Shown piece by piece: positions 55,279 to 64,000 of a DNA stretch of 64,000 nucleotides. A program made the translations under genes and the position numbers. Each line of letters opens with the position of its first letter. Position 1 is the first letter of the stretch. The notes beneath the pieces were generated by a model. The model did no database searches and was not told the DNA's origin. It saw nothing but the letters and a program-made list of their open reading frames with translations. This DNA comes from Zygnema cylindricum (taxonomy: Eukaryota > Streptophyta > Zygnematophyceae > Zygnematales > Zygnemataceae). The stretch is from assembly GCA_037447655.1 (NCBI GenBank), contig JBBHKE010001106.1, positions 1-64,000 of the forward strand. Reading direction: 5' to 3'.

Positions 55279-58200
55279 TTGGATGAGGAGTTGGAGGCGA
55301 AAACTGAGGTTGAAATTCCACGAAGGCAGAAATTTGCTTACGGTGGATTGAAAGGTGAAGCAGGCTGGATTATAGATTCAGGTGCCTCAATGCACATATG
55401 TAAGGATAGGCACCTGTTCACTAAGATAAGAAAGATTCCCACCGTAGAGATAGAGCACGGGGATGGGAGGATAGTGACCACTACTCTTGTAGGATCGGTA
55501 GATCTGAAAGTGTTAGTAGAAGAAAAGACATCCATATTAACATTCTCCTATGTATTGTTTATTCCGGAGCTGAACAAAAACGTTATCTCTACATCTGTAT
55601 TAGATGATAAGGGTTTTTTCACTAGCACTAGGGAAGGAGTCTTTACTGCTAGTTTTGAGGAGGATGTCTATTTCATTGCTGAGAAAGGTAGCCATGGGAT
55701 GTTTAGGCTAATCTTAAGTAATGAAACGAAGAAACTTTATTATGCTGGTGTTCATGATATTATGATGTGGCATAAGAGGCTTGGGCATGTGAATCTAGAT
55801 AAGTTAAGAGAGATGAAAAAGATGGGAGTGGTGGAAGGGATTCAGTTCAGTGAGAGTGATGATATAACTGATTGTAGTGGGTGTGCTCAAGGTAAAGCAC
55901 ACAGAATACCCTTTCCTAAAACAGCCACCTACAAGGGAGAAAAACTTCTAGATCTAGTATACACAGATATTTGGGGACCGGCTAGAGTGCCCTCACCGGG
56001 GGGGAAGAGATTTATGATGACTATAACTGATGATTGGTCTCGGTATTCTCGGGTGTATTTTTTGAAAAACAAGTCAGAAGCTAAGGATTGTTCTAGACAA
56101 TATAAAGCATGGAGCGAAAAACTCCATGAAACTCCAATCAAGAGAGTAAGGAGTGACAATGGTGGAGAGTATACTTCTAACTAGTTTGAGGATTTTTTTA
56201 GGGAAGATGGGGTTCAACACCAAAAGACAGTTCCAGAAAATGCGGAACAGAATGGGGTAGCTGAAAGGTTAAATAGAACACTAAGTGATAGTGTTAGAAG
56301 TATGTTGTCGGATAAGAAGATAGGAAAAAGGTTTTGGGCAGAAGCAATGAACTGTGCTAATTACCTCAAAAATAAAGTTCTTACTTCAGCTGTAAAAGAT
56401 CAAACACCTTATGAGAGATGGACAGGCCGGAAACCAGACTTATCTCATTTAAAGGTTTTCGGCAGTCAAGTATTCAGTCTAGATACAGATCGGTCTAATT
56501 GGAAGCTAGATCCTAAAGGAAAACCGGGATACTTATTAGGATAAGATGAGGATGTTAAAGGATATAGAGTTTATGATCTAAAAATAGAAGATATAATCTT
56601 AGTAAAGCATCTAGTAGTTATGGATGAAGGAAAGTCTGTCGACCCCTTCAAATATACAAAGTCAGTAAAAACCAGATTTGAGTCAGAAAATTCTGATGAC
56701 TTTGAGCTTCCTAACTATCCAAGTTTTAGAGACGATGACATTCTTGCAGGTACAAATCAGACTAAAAAGGACTCGGCTGTGGAAACTCCAGTGACAACTC
56801 TACCCGAAGCGGAAGACGTGGTGGAAATTGATTCGAAATCAAGAGATAGGGGAGAAACCAAGTTTGTTCGAAAGAATCCACGAGAACCATCTATTCCGGC
56901 CTCAGATTTTGAAGGGGGAAGGAGAAGTAGTAAAAGACTGCAAGAAAAACAGGTTAATAACAAGGTAACAAAACTATCTCATCAAGATGAACCTCAAACT
57001 TATGGAGAGGCGATGACTTGTCCAGAAAGAAATCGGTGGAAGACAGCCATCAATGAAGAGATGGCCTCAATTATGGCAGCCGATACTTGGGAGCTGGTAG
57101 ATTGTCCACCTAACCGAAAACCAATCGGTTGTAAGTGGGTTTTCAAATTAAAACTGAACCTAGATAACACAATCGAGCGCTACAAGGCCCGACTAGTGGC
57201 AAAGGGATTTACACAAAAGGAGGGAATTGACTACGAGGAAACCTTTGCCCCGGTGGTCAAATTTCCCTCCGTCCGCATACTTCTCAGCCTGGCAGCAGCG
57301 GAAGATATGGAAGTGCACCAGATGGACATCAAAACAACCTTTTTGCATGGAGAATTGGAAGAGGAGATCTTCATGCGACAACCCGAAGAGTTTGTGGAAG
57401 AAGGAGAGGAGAGTAAGGTATGCCCGCTGATTAAATCTCTTTATGGTTTGAAACAGGCGCCTCGACAGTGGAATAAGAAGCTTGATGAGTTTCTTACCGG
57501 TCTGGGATATATCCGGATCAGCTCAGATCACTCAATCTATGTTTTCGAAGATGAGGAAGGTTTTATATTTATTGCAATTTATGTTGATGATTTGCTTGTT
57601 TTAAGTAAATCAATGGAAAAAATTAATAAATTGAAAACCGATCTTAAGGGGAGATTTGAAATGAAGGATATGGGGGAAGCAAAATATATTTTGGGAATTC
57701 AAGTAGAGAGAGTCGGAAAAAGGAAAATTATAAGATTGACTCAAAAGGAAGCAATAGGGAACATGCTTGAAAAATTTCAAATGGATAAAGCTAATAGTTG
57801 TAACACTCCAATGGAGTTGAAGAAGGGAAGTGAGGGGAGTGAGGAAGAAGGAGTCATAGTCTTAGACGAGGAATTATCTCCTGATGAATAGAAGATCATG
57901 CAGACTATTCCTTACAGGCAAGTAGTGGGAAGTCTAATCTATTTTATGAATTGTACCCGGCCGGATTTAGCTGCAGCTGTAGGAGTGCAGAGTAAAAGTC
58001 TAAATGCTCCCACTAAGAAGGATTGGGAGGCAGCTAAGAGAGTTCTAAGATACTTGATAGGAACTAGGGATCTATGGTTGCATTTGGGTGGGGAGAATAC
58101 TGACATCACTACTTGAAGTGATGCTAGTTATGGTGATGCTCCGATGAGGAGATGCACTTCTGGATATGTATTATATGTGGGTGATGGGGCTTGCTGTTGG

Positions 58201-58383
58201 AGTAGCAAACAGCAAAAGGTTATTGCTCAGTCAACCATGGAGGCTGAGTATATGGCCTCTTGCTCTGCTGTAAAAGAATCGATGTGGGTCAAGTCTTTAC
58301 TTGGTAAACTTGGTCATCTTAACAGTGGTGTGCAGAAAATATTTTGTGATAATCAAGCAGCAATCGCTATTTCTGCCAATCCT
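55279..58383 (+). pseudogene. copia pol (protease, integrase, RT, RNase H) of the host element, interrupted
   Basis: A single frame with stops at 56182 (TAG), 56542 (TAA), 57889 (TAG) and 58114 (TGA). Protease WIIDSGASMHIC is intact. Integrase: HHCC finger (WHKRLGHVN...CSGCAQGK), D in VYTDIWGP, D in RSDNGGEY, E in NGVAERLNRT. RT: GCKWVFKLKLN, HQMDIKTTFLHGELEEEIFM, SLYGLKQAPRQW, YVDDLLVL intact. RNase H: SDASYGD, STMEAEYMAS, CDNQAAI. The frame is split after SANP by the nested insertion; the rest is at 63063-63254. Confidence 0.92.
58379..58383 (+). other. 5-bp target duplication ATCCT, left copy
   Basis: ATCCT here and at 63058-63062 flank the nested element. Removing one copy and the insert leaves the host RNase H reading frame intact across the site. 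Confidence 0.95.
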
Positions 58384-59359
58384 TGTTGTTTTGAAAAGTC
58401 AGTTTCGTGCGTACGAGACTGTTTGCCCGTAACTGCTAATTGGATTTAATATGGAGGTTTGAATAGACTCATGGATTGGGGGAGCGAACGGATTGATATA
58501 TTTAAAGTGACGTAAAAGACTCATTGAGTGGTGTGAACAAGCTGTGACAAATGGACGGCAGATCGCGAAGGGATCCGATGTAAAATAAACGGAATAGGCG
58601 CCGCCAGTACAGCGGAGCTGCGACGCAGTTAAGTCAACGTAGCTGCGGCTATTTGTATGATCCGTACGGACAAGCGCAGCCAGCGCAGCTAGCGCAGCTG
58701 CGGATAATATGACTAGGATAGATCTCGAGTAATGATGATTGTACGGTAGTGGTAGCTTAGTAGTTGCTTAGTGGTAGCTTGGTTTTCTGACATACCAAGA
58801 GTACGGTGTAAATATTATGTACAACAGAGGTTTGTCCTTTTCACTAGTTAGGTTATTAGAGTAGATACAGTACGGCTGGTATGCCTCCGTACTCTGAGTA
58901 TAACTTGCAGGACTTAGATTATTTTATGAATCGCAGTCAAGTTAATCAAAGCTATGGCAAACTGTTTTTTGCATCTTTGACCTGTCGGTGTGATCACTCT
59001 GATTGGTGATTTCATGTGAAACTTTGTGGAGTTATTCTATGATATAGAATCTATATGTGTGTGAAGTTTCATTGTATTCGAGTATCTATGTAAGATTCTG
59101 TGAACAGTCTAACTGGCTAGTTTGTGAAGCTGTCAACTACATTTGGGAAACTCTGGAGCTTATATCTTCTAGATTCCTTCGTGGATTTGACTCTAACTTT
59201 GAGAGTTTATAGTGTATATGATACACTGGATATTGGTGCAGTTTGAGATCATTTTGTTTATTGTGGAGTAATCTGTGTCGTCTGAAACACAGCTGTTTTT
59301 GAGGTAGTCTGTGGGTGTTTCCGTGAGTAATCCATGGCTGAAATAAGCTATGGACAACA
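58384..59359 (+). repeat. 5' LTR of nested element (976 bp)
   Basis: Near-identical to 62074-63057. Contains a cluster of GCGCAGC units (58672-58703), one unit shorter than the 3' LTR. Ends GGACAACA. Confidence 0.95.
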
Positions 59360-60822
59360 GGTTGTGGGCCCACACCCATGGCTACCTATATTTGATGGAT
59401 CAAAATATCACTGCTGGAAGTGTGCGCTCGAGAGCTACTTCGAGATGATGGAACTAATGGACGTGGTGGACGGTACCTTGGCCGAAACTTCAAATGGATG
59501 GAAAAGTAAAAATCATGAGTGTCTAAGGGTTATTAAGAACTCCTTGGCTCCGGATTTAGTAATGTCATACATAAGTGTTAAAAAGGCAGCTGAATTATGG
59601 AAGTGCTTAGAAAGTATGTATGCAAAGACTTCTTTATATCATTGGCTTAGTAGTGTTACCAAAATAGTTGAACACAAGTATGTAGGAGGTAGTATCGAGA
59701 AACACTGTATTGACTTACAAGTATTATTTGCAGAAAAATGATTTGGCAGGAGGAAACTTTACAGATGCTCAACAAGCTATCATATTAATGAGAAGTCTAC
59801 CTAAAGAATATAAGAGTGCACTAGATCGATTGACTTTAATTGATATAAGTGATTGGAGCGTAACTGTAGCTAGACGAGTTATTTTAGATGAAGAGGCTAA
59901 TAGAAGGGTCTTATCAAGTGAAAGGAATATAAAGGAATCTAAGTCACAGTTTCAGAAATTTAAAAGTAATAGTGAGTTCGGAGATCGACCAAAGAATTGT
60001 TTTTACTGCAATGATTTAGGACATACCTTCAGGGTATGTCCATCGTATAAAAGTGCATGTGTTAGAGGAAATTTCAGAGATGGATGGGACAACAACCTAG
60101 TTCGAACCCCAACAAGAAAGGAATCAAGTGATTTCGTGAGTGAGAGACAAGACTCGACAAATGACAAAAGGCATACACCGTGTGTTGACGAATTTATCTA
60201 CTTACCGACCGTGTGTGTTGTTTGGAATGGAGTAAAGGAGGAGGTGACAGAAAAGAATTTGGTGTCTGTCCCTTTTCCCGACGTCAGATTGGTGAGTAAC
60301 AAAGAGTTAAAGGAGGAAGAGTTATTTGAAGAAAGAGAAATTAGTGGAAGTGAAGGTTACTTGGAAGTGGAAGCCGAAAAATTCTTAAACATAAAGACTA
60401 ATAAATTAAACCCAGTATTTCCAGAAGGACCGGGTAAAGATATGAAGAAAACTGGAATTAGGAATAAGGTGTATAATGTGGAAACAGGTGAAAGGAGTTA
60501 TGCCACCGAAGATAGTGTGGTGAAGGACAAAAGAGAGAAAGACACGATTTTTGTGACCTTATCAGATGACAAATCTGTGAGTGAAAATTGCTTACAAGAA
60601 AGGTTGTTAACTAAAGTAAGAAGAGTTGAAGGAAGAGATGGACACTTTGAAGCAGAAACTAGAAATAAGGTGGACGTGAAAATTGGTGAACTAGGAGAAG
60701 AACAAAGAAAAACTGTTCAGAAAATTGGAGTGGGAAAAGAAGTTTGTGGGAGTGAAAAATGTAATAGAAATGCAAAAGTTAGAAATATAGAAAGGAAAAT
60801 AGCAAGAAAAGAGTGCAGCTGA
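59334..60822 (+). pseudogene. Gag of the nested element, one frameshift
   Basis: The first frame (59334-59741) starts MAEISYGQQ inside the LTR end and gives the Gag N-terminus (LPIFDGSKYHCWKCALESYF, LAPDLVMSYISVKKAAELWK). A one-base shift in the A5 run at about 59735 moves to 59710-60822: NDLAGGNFTDAQQAIILMRS, zinc knuckle CFYCNDLGHTFRVC, then a long Lys/Glu-rich tail without known domains. A further 89-codon basic frame at 60813-61082 may be more tail. Confidence 0.85.
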
Positions 60823-61327
60823 AAAGAAGAAGAATCAAAACTAGAATTTCTCAGATGAATGAAGTTGATGGAAGTAGCAAATGTATGGAGAAAAACATAA
60901 AGGTGAAACATAAAACTGGTATTTTTGACATTAAACGAAGAGAAAATTGTGACAGAAGTGTAAACTTTAAAACAAGACAAAAGATCATGAGGAAAACAAA
61001 AAGAAGATGTAATATTCAAAGGATCAGGGGTAGAAGAAAACATGCTCAGAAAGTGATCAAGAGAAGAGAGCGGGAGAAATGATTTTATGGAGAACGTGAA
61101 TTTAGAGAAATCTTAATTTTGGAAAAACTGATATTATAAGCATGTCTTATACAGTCAACTTCGTTTGACATTCTATTTTTGGTAGGATCTTAGATTTGGT
61201 GTTCTTCCTTGTTGAGTTAGTTAATAAGAAACGAAAAGATTTATTTATGTATTTTTGAAGACGAAGGAGGTGGCGGAAGCAATGGCTTGTTCAGGAAGGA
61301 AAGATTCGGGAGACATGGCAGAACACA

Positions 61328-61470
61328 GCGAAAGCAGTGGAGAATCATTGGAAGAAGTTCGCGTCGCGAAGCTGTGACACAGCGTAGTAGCGCAAAGAAA
61401 GCAGTGGAGAATCATCAGAAGAAGTTCGCGTCGCGAACGGCGACGCAGCATAGCGGCGCAGCGAAATGAG
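61328..61470 (+). repeat. tandem pair of about 66 bp with palindrome
   Basis: GCAGTGGAGAATCAT...GAAGAAG then TTCGCGTCGCGAA occurs twice (palindrome centres near 61363 and 61432), each followed by GACRCAGCRTAGYRGCGCA. Confidence 0.85.
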
Positions 61471-61860
61471 TGGTGACGTATGACACTTACACGCTGATTA
61501 TTTTATTCCAGGTGAAGGCAACTAAATATTCAGGGGTTATGCATTTATGGCGTAAGGGGAGCTATTACAGGACACTTTTTGCAAGAAGGCAGCGAGCGAC
61601 TGGAAATTGGCAAAGTGCAGCAAAAGCAATGGCGACGTCGGCAAAGCACTAGTGATATGTTATTTTTGCTAAATTTATTGTATGATGAACAATGGAGGTT
61701 GATACAGAATTTTGAATATTTAAATAATTTTTATTTGGAAACATTTGCGTACAGCATGGCCTAATGAGTCTAAAGCTTTAGGGGAGTGTAGAATTTGAAA
61801 GCTTTAGTCTCAGTAGATGAGGCTATGAGGAGGAAGTTAAAGGCGAAAAAGAGCAGCAGT

Positions 61861-62036
61861 GTCAAAATAGCGCAGCGTAGCAGCATAGCATACACGCTGC
61901 ACTTTGTATTCATACTGCGCTGCGATGTCAAACTAGCGCAGCGTAGCAGCATAGCAGTACACGCTGCACTTTGTATTCATACTGCGCTGCGATGTCAAAC
62001 TAGCGCAGCGTAGCAACATAGCAGTACACGCTGCAC
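61861..62036 (+). repeat. 66-67 bp tandem array, 2.7 units
   Basis: Units start at 61861, 61927 and 61994 with GTCAAANTAGCGCAGCGTAG and include TACACGCTGCAC and ATACTGCGCTGCGAT. It lies just before the purine tract of the nested element. Confidence 0.93.
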
Positions 62037-62073
62037 ATTTTTTTGGGTGCATGAAACTAAATTTTCGGGGGAG

Positions 62074-63057
62074 TGTTGTTTTGAAAAGTCGGTTTCGTGC
62101 GTACGAGACTGTTTGCCCGTAACTGCTAATTGGATTTAATATGGAGGTTTGAATAGACTCACGGATTGGGGGAGCGAACGGATTGATATAATTAAAGTGA
62201 CGTAAAAGACTCATTAAGTGGTGTGAACAAGCTGTGACAAATGGACGGCAGATCGCGAAGCGATCCGATGTAAAATAAACGGAATAGGCGTCGCCAGTAC
62301 AGCGGAGCTGCGACGCAGTTAAGTCAACGTAGCTGCGGCTATTTCTATGATCCGTACGGACAAGCGCAGCCAGCGGACAAGCGCAGCCAGCGCAGCTGCG
62401 GATAATATGACTAGGATAGATCTCGAGTAATGATGATTGTACGGTAGTGGTAGCTTAGTAGTTGCTTAGTGGTAGCTTGGTTTTCTGACATACCAAGAGT
62501 ACGGTGTAAATATTATGTACAACAGAGGTTTGTCCTTTTCACTAGTTAGGTTATTAGAGTAGATACAATACGGCTAGTATGCCTCCGTACTCTGAGTATA
62601 GCTTGCAGGACTTAGATTATTTTATGAATCGCAGTCAAGTTAATCAAAGCAATGGCAAACTCTTTTCTGCATCTTTGACCTGTTGGTGTGATCACTTTGA
62701 TTGGTGCTTTCATGTGAAACTTTGTGGAGTTATTCTATGATAAAGAATCTGTATGTGTGTGAAGTTTCATTTTATTCTAGTATCTCTGTAAGATTCAGTG
62801 AACAGTCTAACTAGCTAGTTTGTGAAGCTGTAAACTACATTTGGGAAACTCTGGAGCTTATATCTTCTAGATTCCTAGGTGGATTTGGCTGTAACTTTGA
62901 GAGTTTACAGTGTATATGATACACTGCATATTGGTGCAGTTTGAGATCATTTTGTTTATTGTGGAGTAATCTATGTTGTCTGAATCACAGCTGTTTTTGA
63001 GGTAGTCTGTGGGTGTTTCCGTGTGTAATCCATGGCTGAAATAAGCTATGGACAACA
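62074..63057 (+). repeat. 3' LTR of nested element (984 bp)
   Basis: TGTTGTTTTGAAAAGTC to GGACAACA, followed by target duplication ATCCT at 63058-63062. Confidence 0.95.
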
Positions 63058-63254
63058 ATCCTAAACATCATTTTAAAGCTAAACACATGGACATTAGACT
63101 CAGCTTTGTTAGAGGGAAAGTAGAAAATAAAATAATCAGTTTAGAGTACCGACCAGATAGTGAGATGGTAGCAGATATGATGACCAAACCTGTGCCTTCC
63201 CCTAAGCTAATTTTCTGCAGGGAGAAGTGTGGTCTGAAATTAAAGATTAACTAG
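63058..63254 (+). pseudogene. C-terminal end of host copia RNase H
   Basis: Resumes exactly after the nested element: PKHHFKAKHMDIRLSFVRGK (the conserved H..RSKHIDV-type helix), then YRPDSEMVADMMTKPVP and a stop at 63252. It completes the frame broken at 58383. Confidence 0.93.
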
Positions 63255-63267
63255 AAAATAACGGGAG

Positions 63268-64000
63268 TGTAGAAATTAATGGTTTTAAGTATTTTCTAGG
63301 TCTGAATAGAAATAAAGAAGCCGAGGCAGTCTACCTCTAACTTCTCTCTCCAACTCTCAAACTTTTCGCAGTCATTGAGAAATTGGAGAGGAAGCTAGAG
63401 CCATGGCTACCTAGGCTATCCTCAGGTTTACAGGAAATTTATATTAGTCTAGGGATTAATTACTAAAATATAGTGCGGGCGACAAGATTTGATCCTGATA
63501 CCTGCCGGCCGTCAGAGAGTAGATAGCCGGTAACCTTAGCCGTTAAGTCTAGAGGTAGTGTTACATAGTATATAGTACGATAATGATTTAAACATGTACA
63601 CGTAGGATAAGTCATTTAACTATAACTGTTAACGGGATACATAGATATGGTAGTGTAAAAGTACGAATTGCGGTACGGATAAGAAATCAATACTGCGCAT
63701 TGATTTCGTAAGCGAAACAAATACCGCGCATGTATTTATTATGGCTACGATCAAATGCGAGTTTAATCGGACGGCCGGAATTTGCGCCGAGATCGCGGAT
63801 GGAGAATTCGGCGGTTTGTGGGCATCGCCACATCGGATGACACGTGGCGATGTAACATTGGAGCGCGGCATCTCCGAGGATTAAAGGAGCGAATCCGGAT
63901 ATTCCACGTGTGGACATTTAGGCCATGTCGTACAATGTCCGTACATAAAGTACACCGGCAGCTGTACTTTTGCGTACGGAACAGTAATCTGATTGGTTCT
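63268..64000 (+). repeat. 3' LTR of host copia, cut by window end
   Basis: TGTAGAAATTAATGG after AAATAACGGGAG; aligns with 53192-53924 at very high identity, so the insertion is recent relative to the stop codons in pol. Confidence 0.93.

Larger units (their letters stand above)
58384..63057 (+). mobile_element. nested gag-only LTR retrotransposon (copia-like, non-autonomous)
   Basis: LTRs 58384-59359 and 62074-63057, inverted termini TGTTGT...ACAACA, 5-bp duplication ATCCT, purine tract GGGGGAG at 62067-62073. The 2.7-kb interior encodes Gag with a zinc knuckle but no protease, integrase, RT or RNase H, so it must depend on another element for transposition. Confidence 0.93.
53192..64000 (+). 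mobile_element. Ty1/copia retrotransposon (host element), runs off the window
   Basis: 5' LTR 53192-54237, gag from 54218, protease, integrase, RT and RNase H to 58383, interrupted by a nested element, resuming at 63063 and reaching a 3' LTR at 63268 that the window end cuts. Domain order is copia. One main frame runs 54997-58383 with five stops. Confidence 0.93.

Overview
The window looks like nuclear DNA from a streptophyte (green-plant lineage), most likely a charophyte alga; Chara is my best guess, not proven. The evidence is a plant-type PsbQ gene with a two-part chloroplast and thylakoid leader, a degenerate CCCTAAA (plant telomere type) tract, GT-AG introns in every recognisable gene, Ty1/copia elements and a very high load of repeats. 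It is gene-poor: six recognisable host loci sit among transposons, microsatellites and minisatellites.

Layout. 0.6-1.8 kb: a diverged LTR. 4.4-5.4 kb (-): a two-exon GT92-like glycosyltransferase. 6.3-11.3 kb (+): a broken multi-exon gene whose exons read papain-type protease C-terminus, two EGF-like modules and about four LysM modules. tRNA-derived repeats lie at 5.6 and 9.6 kb. 12.3-14.2 kb: a cluster of TIR elements. 14.2-20.05 kb: a decayed copia element. 20.5-22.6 kb (+): three exons of a class 3 lipase whose nucleophile serine is replaced. 23.5-27.5 kb: a transposon nest. 28.4-28.8 kb: telomere-like DNA. 32.3-32.8 kb (+): APC11, the RING subunit of the anaphase-promoting complex, embedded in minisatellites made from its own exon edges. 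32.8-35.4 kb: long purine and pyrimidine tracts. 35.6-40.4 kb: two R2-like non-LTR retrotransposon copies. 41.9-43.8 kb: a hAT-like element with two TIR elements inside. 43.9-44.7 kb (+): a gene with an oxidoreductase-like (OXLD1-type) CxxC motif and a 21-bp coding minisatellite. 47.2-48.7 kb (-): psbQ. 53.2 kb to the end: a copia element carrying a second, gag-only copia-like element inserted exactly in its RNase H region.

The main new signal is a family of short TIR elements, more than a dozen copies. Their ends begin CACCG and read roughly CACCGNNAATCGYTATTAG; they insert at TA. Three empty-site comparisons inside the window, one in a nearly perfect inverted repeat and two in a tandem array, fix the ends to the base. 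The second signal is that minisatellites repeat splice-site neighbourhoods of APC11 and psbQ.

The host genes do not form an operon or pathway. PsbQ acts in photosystem II, APC11 in the cell cycle, and the GT92, LysM/EGF protease and lipase loci are consistent with wall, apoplast or lipid functions. All coordinates come from reading by eye; homology calls rest on remembered family motifs, not searches.
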